Below are positions 49,235 through 56,648 of a stretch of 56,648 nt of DNA, one piece after another (position 1 is the stretch's first letter; every line of letters starts with the position of its first letter). A program made the translations under genes and the position numbers. Source of the stretch: an uncultured Akkermansia sp. GTDB taxonomy: Bacteria > Verrucomicrobiota > Verrucomicrobiia > Verrucomicrobiales > Akkermansiaceae. The stretch is from positions 1-56,648 of the forward strand of contig CANPYO010000005.1 of NCBI GenBank assembly GCA_947588645.1. Direction: 5' to 3'. The notes below the pieces were generated by a model that was not told where the DNA came from, ran no database searches, and saw only the letters and a program-made list of their open reading frames with translations.

Positions 49235-51796
49235 ATGAGTGAAGAGCGGCATGAAAAAGGAAGCATACCAAGAAAAAAATGGATTAGGCTCATTGCGTTG
49301 CTGGGAGGCTTGGCGCTGGTGGTAGCCGCTGTGGGAATCTATTTTGTGTCCGGTGGGGATGAGCCGAGCCCAAGTGCCACAAATGTGTCGGGTAAGGCCA
49401 AAACGGTCAAAAAAGCGAAGAGGACAAAAAAAGAGCGAAAGAAGAAGAGCCGGGAGCAACAGCTGCAAACGGATGATGAATCCGTACCAACCCCTCCGAC
49501 GGATGAGGTTCCCCCGGCGGATGAAGCCCCTTCGGCAGAAGAAACGCCTCCGGCAGATGAGGCTCCTCCGGCAGATGAAACGCCTCAGCCCGTCGTTGGA
49601 GAAGAGGAGCAGCCTTCGCCTTCTCCCACGGATGAAAAGCCTGTTGCCGGTGATGAACCCGTTTCAAACGGCGAACAGGCTGTTGAAGACACTGCGGAGC
49701 CAACCGGGGAGACGGAGCCGGTCGAAGGGACGACAGAAGCAGTGGAGGAGGAGCCATCCACCGACCAGTCAGCAGCTGAGGAATCGACGTCTTCTGAGGA
49801 CACAGGTAACAGCGATGGGGTGGAGCCTCCGGCAGAGCCGACGCCGAAAGAGGCTCCCGTCGCTTCCCCGGATTTCCCGGAAAAGCTTTTGTTGTATGGT
49901 GGAGGATCGGAGACAGTGGAGCAACGTGAGATTTGGCAGCGGTGGATGGAGCGCATGATTAGTGACGCGAAGGCGAGTGAACTCGTTCCGATGCTCGAGG
50001 CGAGGGTGCGCGAGATTGCCCCGAAACTCATCACCGGAGAGCGTCTCAACTACGCGTCCTATAAGAACTCGCGATTGCTGATGAACGCCGTGGAACTGTG
50101 TTATATGGCGAAACTCGTGGGGGCGGAGAGATTGGATTCGTTCATGAAGGTGCGCGGGGAAGCCTCCAGGACCTCGCCAAAGGAATTTATGCAGTGGCTG
50201 CTCACGGATCGGTCGCGTCCATTGCACCGGCTGCTCCACGCGTTTGCCTTCAACTCGGGGAAAGCGGAGGAGTTTCCTCGCACGCTCAAGGTGTTTTACG
50301 TGTTGTGGGAGCGAGCGTCTGAGCGGGAGCGGGTACGCTACATGAACCTGGCGATAGCATGCTCGCTCGTGCGTTCAGAGGTGGCGCACGGTCGTGGAAT
50401 GCTCAGAATGCCCGATGAACATCTCCTGGATATCCCTGAGTTATACGATTACTACCGTACCCAGGATGTGGCGAATATGCTGCTGACCAATATCTGGAAG
50501 CTGGGCGTGACGGAGCTGCTGCACGTGGTGGATGTGCGCTTGCCGATGTCGGAATTCGAGTGGGTGAAGAAGAAACTGGATTACCAACGGCAAAATTGGG
50601 GGGCGACCTATTCGAGCATTGAATATATCATGGAGCGTGCGACACAAAAGGTGGATCCCTACAAATTATACACTTTTGAGGAGATTAAAGAGGAGGGCGG
50701 CGTTTGCCGCGATCGAGCCTATTTTTGCGCCGCGTCTGCCAAAACACGTGGGTTGCCTGCCGTTATCATCACAGGCGACGGCGAACGCGGCCCCCATGCT
50801 TGGGTTGCGCTCTACACTTCCGATAAGGGAGGATGGACCATCACCGGGTCGTATGGCTACAAGACCGGGCGATTTGAAGACCCATGCTCCGGTCTGATGC
50901 TGCACGAATCTGTGCTGCTGGATAAAGACCCGAAACTGACGCCTGAGAAACAGGAACCGGCCGGGGATTGCATGGTGCTCTCAGATTATCTATGCCTTCT
51001 TGACAGTAAACAGGAGGCTTTGGGGTGTGCGCGATACGTGACTCTGGCCTTCCCGCAGCTCACTTCCTCATGGCAGAATTATGTAAAGGTCATGGAAAAA
51101 TGCGGTAGCAAGCTGGTGTCCACAAACGCGTGGCTTCGCTTGTATCTGGAGTTGGGACACCAGAGCAAAAAAAACATGGAGCTGATGGATTTGGCGCAGT
51201 ACGTGCAGGCGAATCATGTGATGGAGGGAAAGAGAGACAATGTGAAGATGAATGCGCTGAAGCAGAGCTCGCGCAAGCTGGGCGAACTGATACAAGCCGG
51301 TCGTACGGACTTGGCGATTGAAAGCATGGAGCGACAGACGAAGATCTACGCCGATCGCTGTGATTACCGCGGGCTCGCCTCCTTCTTTAAGAGCGCTTTC
51401 AAGGATTACGGTTCGCTTTCCTACACCTTCGGCGAGATGCTTGACCTCTACATACGCATGCTGGAGATTTGCACGGAAAAGCTCGAGGGCGATCAGGAAA
51501 CCGATGATAAGGCAAAAAAGAACACGATCCGCACCATGTGGCGCACTTGCGCAAAGGAGGCCGAAAGTACCTTCTCCAAGATGGCCTTCAGTAAAAACGA
51601 CTTCTTTGTGATCCAGAAGGATGCAGATATCATGCACAATATTGCAGAGTGTTGGCGTCTCGGCGGTGATGACAAGCGTGCTCAGCGACTGGAAATGAAC
51701 GCTGAGCAACGCCTTCAGGAAAGCCGAATGAGAAGCGTCGATAAAAAAATTGAACAGGAAAAAGATGAAAAGCAGAAAGATGAAAATCGACGATAG
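49235..51796 (+). CDS. Membrane-anchored transglutaminase-like protein 1
   Basis: The 853-residue product (start fixed by a -10 box 6 nt upstream) has a basic N-terminus, one transmembrane helix (about residues 18-38) and a Glu/Pro/Thr-rich linker with PPADE-type repeats (about 75-210). A helical domain follows, then a transglutaminase-like core near 485-545 with Cys in EEGGVCRDRAYFCAASAK (about 490), His in RGPHAWVAL (about 520) and GSYGYKTGR after it. The C-terminal 250 residues are helical and TPR-like. Papain-like transglutaminase folds act as proteases, amidases or cross-linkers, and the actual reaction is unknown. It is paralogous to the next gene along almost its whole length. Confidence 0.8.
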   Translation: MSEERHEKGSIPRKKWIRLIALLGGLALVVAAVGIYFVSGGDEPSPSATNVSGKAKTVKKAKRTKKERKKKSREQQLQTDDESVPTPPTDEVPPADEAPSAEETPPADEAPPADETPQPVVGEEEQPSPSPTDEKPVAGDEPVSNGEQAVEDTAEPTGETEPVEGTTEAVEEEPSTDQSAAEESTSSEDTGNSDGVEPPAEPTPKEAPVASPDFPEKLLLYGGGSETVEQREIWQRWMERMISDAKASELVPMLEARVREIAPKLITGERLNYASYKNSRLLMNAVELCYMAKLVGAERLDSFMKVRGEASRTSPKEFMQWLLTDRSRPLHRLLHAFAFNSGKAEEFPRTLKVFYVLWERASERERVRYMNLAIACSLVRSEVAHGRGMLRMPDEHLLDIPELYDYYRTQDVANMLLTNIWKLGVTELLHVVDVRLPMSEFEWVKKKLDYQRQNWGATYSSIEYIMERATQKVDPYKLYTFEEIKEEGGVCRDRAYFCAASAKTRGLPAVIITGDGERGPHAWVALYTSDKGGWTITGSYGYKTGRFEDPCSGLMLHESVLLDKDPKLTPEKQEPAGDCMVLSDYLCLLDSKQEALGCARYVTLAFPQLTSSWQNYVKVMEKCGSKLVSTNAWLRLYLELGHQSKKNMELMDLAQYVQANHVMEGKRDNVKMNALKQSSRKLGELIQAGRTDLAIESMERQTKIYADRCDYRGLASFFKSAFKDYGSLSYTFGEMLDLYIRMLEICTEKLEGDQETDDKAKKNTIRTMWRTCAKEAESTFSKMAFSKNDFFVIQKDADIMHNIAECWRLGGDDKRAQRLEMNAEQRLQESRMRSVDKKIEQEKDEKQKDENRR

Positions 51797-51941
51797 CCCC
51801 ACACGTATCCCAACAAAATTTCTCCGATCTCATTCAACCCATTTCTCATGCGTTTATGATCCCAAAACAATCTGCGCAACGCGCGCTCACTTCCCAAATC
51901 GTAAATCGTAAATCGTAAATGTTTTTTCGCTCCATTCACGT
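51797..51941. repeat. Family A repeat and heptamers between the two transglutaminase-like genes
   Basis: CACACGTATCCCAA (51800-51813) starts 4 nt after the stop of gene 1 and continues as family A to about 51855. aaatcgt heptamers cover 51896-51920. No clear promoter with the usual spacing is found for gene 2. Confidence 0.65.
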
Positions 51942-54284
51942 ATGAGGAAACGACGCATCAGAAAGCTCGGCAAACGGAAAAAAACACGGAGTTTGCTTCC
52001 CGTGCTGATCGGGGGCGCTTTGCTGGCGGTCGGTGGGTTAGTTGGCGGGCTGAATTATGTGCTGCGCCAAATCGTGGAGGAAGAGCCGCAGACGTCTGAG
52101 GTCTCGGAAACAAAGACGGATGAGATGGATCACAATTCCGTAAATCAGACGCAACCATCTGATCAAGAGGATGTAGAAGAGGACGAGAGTGAAACGTCTG
52201 ATGAGCAGCCGGACGATCAGAAAACGGGAGAGGAACCGTCCCCCTCGCCGCCGTCCGACACACCGGATCAGCAGGACACAACGGAGGATACCGTTCCTGC
52301 TCCGACCAAGGAAGAAACGCTCGAGCCGGCGGAGGACGAGAATTCCGTCTCCCATGTGGAGAAGGATACCCCCGAGCCCCCGAAGCCCGTCGAGCGGCAC
52401 CATGTGTACACGGAGGAGCTCAACCTGATCAAGGGAGGCGGAAACCCGGCGGTGCAGGCTTTGTGGACAACATGGATCGAGCGCATGCTTGACCGCGGGG
52501 AAGTGAGTGTGCTGGCGCCCATTTTGGAGGAGAAGATACGCGAGGCGATGCCCAGGATGATGACCGACCAGCGATTGATTTACACGTCGTACAGGAATGC
52601 AAAGCTCTTGATGGAGGCCGTGGAGCTGTGCTACATGGCGCGTATGGTGGGGGCGGAGAGATTGGATCATTTTGTCAAACCCGGAAGACGGCGCGGGGAA
52701 CGTGGGAAAAATTCTCCGGATCAATTTGTACGGTGGTTGCTTCTGGATAAATCGAAGCCGCTGCACCGTCTGCTGCATGCTTTCGCGGAAAATAACGGCA
52801 AAGAAGAGGATTTCCCTCGTGTCCTCAAAACGTTCTATGAGTTGTGGAAGAACGCAGATGATAAAAAGCGCGTGCGGTACATGAACCTGGCTGCGGCTTG
52901 TGCTTTGCTGCGCGAAGATGTGGTGAATTCCCCCGGAAGATTGCGTGATATTGACGAACCTCTGATGAGTCTCCAGGAAATTTTCGACTACTTTTGTCAA
53001 CAGGATGCCATCAATGCTCTGCGGACAGATATTAAAAAAATCAGCATTTCGGATTTAATGTACTTGGTCGATATGCGCTTGCCTCTTTCTGAGGTGCAAT
53101 GGACCAAGAAGAATCTCAAATACAAACGTTCGGAATGGGGGCAGGCGTATGGTCATATCAAGTATTTGATGAAGCGCGCGACCATGGGGCTGGATCCTTA
53201 CGATCACTACACCTTTGAGGAAATTGAAAACGAGGGAGGTATTTGTGCTGATCAGTCCTATTTCTGTGCTAACACCGCCAAGTGTCTGGGTATACCGTCG
53301 GTCATCTTTGTCGGGGATGGTGATCGTGGACCGCATGCATGGGTCGGGCTGTTGACAGCTGACAGGACGTGGACCTCGGCGGGGTCAATAGGATACAGCT
53401 CCGGGCGTTACAAGAATCCATGTTCCGGGGTGGACATGCACGAGTCCGTGTTGTTGGGGCAGGATACGAAGCTGCCTCCGGATAAGATGGAAATAGCCGG
53501 CAACTGCATGCTGTTGGCGTACTACTTGAACATGTGCGGTTTCGCCTCGCAAGCGGTGAATAGCGCACGTTACGTGACTACGATGTTCCCGCAGCTTACT
53601 CCCGGCTGGATCAATTTGGTGGATGTGATGGAGCGCTGCAATCAGGAGGAGATTAACCGCGTGACGTGGCAGCGCTTGTTTATTGCCCTCACCAAGCAAG
53701 GCAAAAAGAACCCGGAGTTGCTTGACTTGGCTCAGCAGGTGCAAAACGACCATCTGATAGAAGGCAAGAGGCAAAATGTGCGCATGTACGAGCTGAAAAA
53801 AAGCAGCAAAAGGGTGGGAGAGTTGGTGAAAGAGGGGCGCCTGGATCTGATGCGGGATATGCTGAAGCGGCAGGTGGATATCTTTGTGAAGGAGGAGGAT
53901 TATGGTGACATGGCGACATTCTTTAAGAGATACATGCGTGATTACGTCAACAATGCTGACGTGTTTGATCAGCTGCTGCAGCTCTACATGAGCTCACTGG
54001 ATGCCTGCGAGAAGAAAATTCGCGATAAGGAGGATCTCGACCAGAAACACAAGGATCAGGCCGTGAACAATATATGGCGTACATGCGCTAAAGATGCTGC
54101 GGGGTTTTTCTCAAAGGCCGCGTTCGGATCTGATGACTTTTTTGCGGTTAAAAAGGAGGCCGGTGTGATGAACCGTATCGCTGAATGTTGGCGTCGTGCC
54201 GGTGATGATAAACGAGCTGTTCGCCTGGAAAAAGTGGCTTATAAAACGCTCGAAGAAGCCCGCGAACGCGCTTCAAAAGATTAA
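51942..54284 (+). CDS. Membrane-anchored transglutaminase-like protein 2
   Basis: The 780-residue product repeats the architecture of gene 1: basic N-terminus, one transmembrane helix (about residues 18-42), an acidic/Pro/Thr linker (about 48-150), and a helical region. The transglutaminase-like core has Cys in NEGGICADQSYFCANTAK (about 434) and His in RGPHAWVGL (about 464), then the helical C-terminus. The shared blocks (VELCYMAxxVGAERLD, SKPLHRLLHAFA, KRVRYMNLA, PHAWV, CSGxxMHESVLL, SARYVTTMFPQLT) show a tandem duplication, while the linkers have diverged freely. It is probably expressed with gene 1 or from a promoter I cannot define. Confidence 0.8.
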   Translation: MRKRRIRKLGKRKKTRSLLPVLIGGALLAVGGLVGGLNYVLRQIVEEEPQTSEVSETKTDEMDHNSVNQTQPSDQEDVEEDESETSDEQPDDQKTGEEPSPSPPSDTPDQQDTTEDTVPAPTKEETLEPAEDENSVSHVEKDTPEPPKPVERHHVYTEELNLIKGGGNPAVQALWTTWIERMLDRGEVSVLAPILEEKIREAMPRMMTDQRLIYTSYRNAKLLMEAVELCYMARMVGAERLDHFVKPGRRRGERGKNSPDQFVRWLLLDKSKPLHRLLHAFAENNGKEEDFPRVLKTFYELWKNADDKKRVRYMNLAAACALLREDVVNSPGRLRDIDEPLMSLQEIFDYFCQQDAINALRTDIKKISISDLMYLVDMRLPLSEVQWTKKNLKYKRSEWGQAYGHIKYLMKRATMGLDPYDHYTFEEIENEGGICADQSYFCANTAKCLGIPSVIFVGDGDRGPHAWVGLLTADRTWTSAGSIGYSSGRYKNPCSGVDMHESVLLGQDTKLPPDKMEIAGNCMLLAYYLNMCGFASQAVNSARYVTTMFPQLTPGWINLVDVMERCNQEEINRVTWQRLFIALTKQGKKNPELLDLAQQVQNDHLIEGKRQNVRMYELKKSSKRVGELVKEGRLDLMRDMLKRQVDIFVKEEDYGDMATFFKRYMRDYVNNADVFDQLLQLYMSSLDACEKKIRDKEDLDQKHKDQAVNNIWRTCAKDAAGFFSKAAFGSDDFFAVKKEAGVMNRIAECWRRAGDDKRAVRLEKVAYKTLEEARERASKD

Positions 54285-54412
54285 AAAGCCGCCCCCTCCT
54301 AATCACGCCCGATCACGGCTTCATCACATCCTGTCCGCATCTGCCCCGCCTCCCCGCGCCGCAGGCGCGCGAATTCCTCAAATCGTACATCGTACATCGT
54401 AAATCGTACATA
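54285..54412. repeat. Family B repeat upstream of the RecF-like ATPase
   Basis: 'cacgcccgatcacggcttcatcacatcctgtccgca' and 'gcgcgaattcctcaaatcgtacatcg' match 12045-12140 almost exactly. cgtacat/cgtaaat heptamers follow. No gene is seen. Confidence 0.7.
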
Positions 54413-54440
54413 GGCAAACGCATTTTCTAATGCGTTTGCC
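54413..54440. repeat. 28-bp palindrome (family D) upstream of ATPase promoter
   Basis: GGCAAACGCATT-N4-AATGCGTTTGCC lies 21 nt upstream of the -35 box, the same distance as at fabH and the MBOAT operon. Confidence 0.87.
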
Positions 54441-54461
54441 CTGAGGCAGCGTTTAGTCGCC

Positions 54462-54490
54462 TTGACTCCCATCCCGAGATAAGATACAAT
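54462..54490 (+). promoter_or_regulatory. Promoter of the RecF/PtuA-like ATPase
   Basis: TTGACT (54462-54467), a 17-nt spacer and TACAAT (54485-54490) overlap an upstream in-frame ATG at 54489, which favours the ATG at 54501, 10 nt after the -10 box. Confidence 0.65.
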
Positions 54491-54500
54491 GGTCACAGTC

Positions 54501-55598
54501 ATGCGAGTAACAGAACTGAGATTGAAAAATTTCCGTGGCTATGCCAATTTGCATTGCAAATTTGATCCGAAGCTGTACGTACTTGCCGGACCCAATGGGG
54601 CGGGTAAATCTACGATTCTCGATGCGCTGAGCATCATGCTCTCCCATGCTGTGGCACGCATGCGTCGTGAAGGTGGGCAAGGAAATGCAATTCGGCAGGA
54701 GGATGTCATGCTTAATTGTTCGGAAGCAACCATTTCGCTCACTTTCAGCGATCAAAATCGAGAAACGCGATATAAGCTGGCAGGGACAAAGATTGGTCGA
54801 GAACGGATGGAAAGAAGTGACTTCGAAGAGCTGAACGCTTGGGCAAAATCATACCGGCAGGCTCGCACGGAACAGACACCTGTCCGTTACCCGATTATTG
54901 CCTACTATGGAGTTAACCGCGCTGTTCTTGACATTCCGAGGCGAGTTCGTTCGACCGAGAGTGGAGAGCAATTGGGCGGGTATGATGATGCGCTGAGCGG
55001 TCACGGCAATTTTCGTCAGTTCTTCGCATGGTTCCGCGATCAGGAGGACTATGAAAACGAGAGGGGCAAACACAACGACCCCATGCTTTCGGCTGTACGC
55101 TCTGCTATTGGGAGGATGCTTCCAGGATATACCGATATTCATATTCGCCGCCGTCCGGCACCGCAGGCGATGTGCGCAAAAAAGGACGGTAAGGAGTTTG
55201 AATTATCCCAGCTTTCTGACGGCGAAAAGTGCTATCTGGCTCTCATAGGTGATATTGCTTGCCGAATGGCTCGTCTTTCTGATGGTTTAAATCTTTCGCG
55301 GAGTGATATTTTGAACACGCCCGGTGTGGTACTCATTGATGAACTTGACCTACATCTCCACCCAAAATGGCAGCGCGATGCCATCCGCCGCCTCCCCGCA
55401 GTCTTTCCCGAAGTTCAGTTCATCATTACAACCCATTCGCCGCAAATGCTAAGTGAACTTCCTTCTGAGTGTGTCGGCTTACTCGCTCCGGAGTTCACTT
55501 CCCCTAAGAATCCAAACTGCACCATTGGCCTCACCAGCAGCGAGATCTTACGTCTCAATATGGATTATTCACCCGAACGCGACCACATCCGTCCCTAG
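54501..55598 (+). CDS. RecF/PtuA-like AAA ATPase, apparently shortened at the C-terminus
   Basis: The 365-residue product begins MRVTELRLKNFRGYANL and has Walker A GPNGAGKST (30-38). The YYGVNRAVLDIPRRVR segment (135-150) and the FRQFFAWFRDQEDYENE segment (171-187) are typical of a family of SMC-like ATPases found with HNH nucleases in Septu/retron-type defence loci. The signature is QLSDGEKCYLALIGDIACRM (236-255), Walker B VVLIDELDLHLHP (276-288) and the H-loop TTHS (310-313). The last residues, GLTSSEILRLNMDYSPERDHIRP, resemble the point where relatives go on into a C-terminal helical region, so the end may be lost. Repeats follow immediately, then a fragment that may be its partner gene. 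Confidence 0.83.
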   Translation: MRVTELRLKNFRGYANLHCKFDPKLYVLAGPNGAGKSTILDALSIMLSHAVARMRREGGQGNAIRQEDVMLNCSEATISLTFSDQNRETRYKLAGTKIGRERMERSDFEELNAWAKSYRQARTEQTPVRYPIIAYYGVNRAVLDIPRRVRSTESGEQLGGYDDALSGHGNFRQFFAWFRDQEDYENERGKHNDPMLSAVRSAIGRMLPGYTDIHIRRRPAPQAMCAKKDGKEFELSQLSDGEKCYLALIGDIACRMARLSDGLNLSRSDILNTPGVVLIDELDLHLHPKWQRDAIRRLPAVFPEVQFIITTHSPQMLSELPSECVGLLAPEFTSPKNPNCTIGLTSSEILRLNMDYSPERDHIRP

Positions 55599-56007
55599 AA
55601 GAAGCACCCCCGATAGGTCGGTAACGGCTCATCATGCAGCACAATCCATTGGATATTTACGATTTACGATTTACAACACGCACGACGGCTGTAAGTGCGT
55701 ATGAACAGCGCGCATGCGATGCCCAAAGGGTGAAAACTGACGACGGCTGTAAGTCAGTTTGGCCAAAAGCATTAGCTTTTGCCCCGTAGGGGTGAGGAGT
55801 CGTGGGGCGACTCCGAAGCAACAGTCGTGGGGCGGCGGTGAGTCAACTTTAGCCAAGCCGGTGACGCAGCTTTGCATAATCTAGCACCTTTCGAACCAAC
55901 CACCCGACATGCTCCACCCTCCCCCTCCGCTCCTGCTTCGCAAAGTTCCGCGAGCCGGAGGCTCGCCAAATTTCTAAATCGTAAATCGTAAATCGTAAAT
56001 CGTAAAT
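55599..56007. repeat. Repeat mosaic separating the ATPase from the downstream fragment
   Basis: The stretch holds cgatttacg heptamers (55658-55673), family F pieces in inverted orientation (gacggctgtaagtcagtttggccaaaagc, ggggtgaggagtcgtggggcgactcc; about 55680-55855), a GGCGGCGGTGAGTCAA piece like the edge of the 112-bp array (55832-55848), and aaatcgt heptamers (55975-56006). No gene is seen. The whole stretch looks like acquired repeat material inside a former operon. Confidence 0.6.
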
Positions 56008-56035
56008 GGCAGACGCATTTTTTAATGCGTCTGCC
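56008..56035. repeat. 28-bp palindrome with compensatory change
   Basis: GGCAGACGCATT-N4-AATGCGTCTGCC differs from the common form by one compensated stem pair. A coding fragment follows and no promoter is evident. Confidence 0.85.
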
Positions 56036-56049
56036 CTGCCTAATCCCGC

Positions 56050-56359
56050 ATCTGGTATAAATGTTGAGGAGAAGATTGGTTACGAGCGTGACGGCACCAT
56101 GATAGTGCCTCAGGAATGGGATATCGAAATTAACAAGATTTTAAATCTAAATGCTCCTGTTCTTATCTTGAATCGAAAGAACGCATGGGAGGCTTTCATC
56201 AAAGTGTACCCAAAATTGCGGGAAACTTTCTCCGATCAGGAGATCATCGACAAACTTTCTTCACAACATCCAGCAACTCCCTTTTTAGGTATACTGCTGT
56301 ATTTTCTGAGGGTAAAAAAGCTTTATAACGAGGAGTCCAAAACATCCGGGAAGGTTTGA
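56050..56359 (+). pseudogene. Fragment resembling the C-terminus of a TIGR02646/PtuB-like HNH protein
   Basis: An open frame (about 100 codons, no credible start of its own) reads VEEKIGYERDGTMIVPQEW, EINKILNLNAPVLILNRKNAWEAFIKV and HPATPFLGILLYFLRVKKLYNE. An 'I.ILNLN...L..NR' segment followed by a helix with a terminal 'PF.G...YFLR' is how I recall the C-terminal part of HNH proteins that accompany this ATPase family. The HNH half is absent, and the frame opens straight out of the palindrome and heptamer repeats. I interpret it as a decayed partner gene. An intact small unknown protein is the alternative. The family match is from memory and uncertain. Confidence 0.45.
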
Positions 56360-56571
56360 CCCCGCCGCCCCCTCTCCGCCAAATTCGCGCCGCTAGGCGC
56401 ACGAGCTTTGCTACGTCATAGGCGGCGTCAGGCGCCATTGCCGCTTTGTAACTATGCCCGTGCATGGCTTCATGCATACGCGTCGCTCCAAAGCTTGCCT
56501 CAAGCTCGCTTCACGAGCTTTTGCCTCTGCGGGGCAGACCTTTCGTATAACCCGCGCCTCTGGCGCGCTAT
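56360..56571. repeat. Right-edge repeat mosaic (families B and F)
   Basis: The stretch contains 'acgtcataGGCGGCGTCAGGCGCCattgccgctttgtaactatgcccgtgcatggcttcatgcat' (a diverged family B) and 'agcttgcctcaagctcg.ttcacgagcttttgcctctgcggggcagacc' (family F). No gene is seen. Confidence 0.6.
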
Positions 56572-56648
56572 ATGAGCAAGATGAGCAAGATGAGCAAGAT
56601 GAGCAAGATGAGCAAGATGAGCAAGATGAGCAAGATGAGCAAGATGAG
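56572..56648. repeat. 9-bp tandem satellite (atgagcaag)n, cut by the window edge
   Basis: At least eight and a half perfect copies of a 9-bp unit run to the end of the window. The unit is a multiple of 3, so it would read Met-Ser-Lys or Glu-Gln-Asp repeats in two frames, while the third frame is all stops. No upstream coding region joins it here, so it may be an intergenic satellite or the start of a repeat-bearing gene that lies outside. Confidence 0.95.

Overview
The window is a bacterial chromosome segment, most likely from a Verrucomicrobiota member (Akkermansia-like). This is inferred from gene content: a eukaryotic-type UDP-glucose pyrophosphorylase, a secreted GH36-like enzyme, DUF3472, an MBOAT/DUF459 locus, a YggL homologue, and scarce Shine-Dalgarno sites. 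No rRNA is present, so the assignment is tentative. Base composition is moderately GC-rich. Genes are compact and grouped in short operons, separated by unusually repeat-rich gaps.

Layout. 0.3-7.6 kb: nrdR with an overlapping unknown gene, a secreted DUF3472 protein, arginine decarboxylase speA, then leftward parB, an M28 peptidase and a small helical ORF. 7.8-13.2 kb: tRNA-His(GTG), then leftward serS and an ExbB/ExbD-like membrane cluster, a 3 x 112-bp tandem array, and fabH. 13.6-17.6 kb: a secreted GH36-like glycosidase, then a two-gene ATPase + PD-(D/E)XK nuclease-like pair that resembles a defence module. 17.6-23.4 kb: a leftward operon of one MBOAT acyltransferase and three DUF459/SGNH proteins, probably exopolysaccharide O-acylation. 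24-29.8 kb: a TolC / adaptor / RND metal-efflux-type operon. 30.3-32.4 kb: a MATE transporter and rdgB. 32.6-42.2 kb: the str-S10 ribosomal operon (rpsL-rpsG-fusA-rpsJ-rplC-rplD-rplW-rplB-rpsS-[secreted coiled-coil gene]-rplV-rpsC-rplP-rpmC-rpsQ-rplN), closed by a strong terminator after rplN. 42.5-49 kb: a UvrA2-like ATPase, rpsO, a yggL homologue, citrate synthase and UGPase. 49.2-54.3 kb: two tandem paralogous membrane-anchored transglutaminase-like proteins. 54.5-56.4 kb: a RecF/PtuA-like ATPase with a short C-terminus and a fragment resembling the end of an HNH partner, separated by repeats. The window ends in a 9-bp satellite.

Two window-wide patterns stand out. First, many genes have sigma70-type promoters whose -10 box lies exactly 6 nt (nrdR, DUF3472, GH36, transglutaminase 1, uvrA2) or 9 nt (parB, serS, UGPase, yggL, defence ATPase) before the start codon. 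This predicts leaderless or nearly leaderless mRNAs. Second, the intergenic gaps are mosaics of a few short repeat families. One is a 28-bp hairpin with compensatory base changes that sits about 14-21 nt upstream of -35 boxes. Another is a TTGGGAC..TGTG motif that sits about 26-33 nt upstream of other -35 boxes. Others are a ~175-bp structured element present four times, GTACATC/GTAAATC heptamer tracts, and a CTCACTGGCA hairpin.
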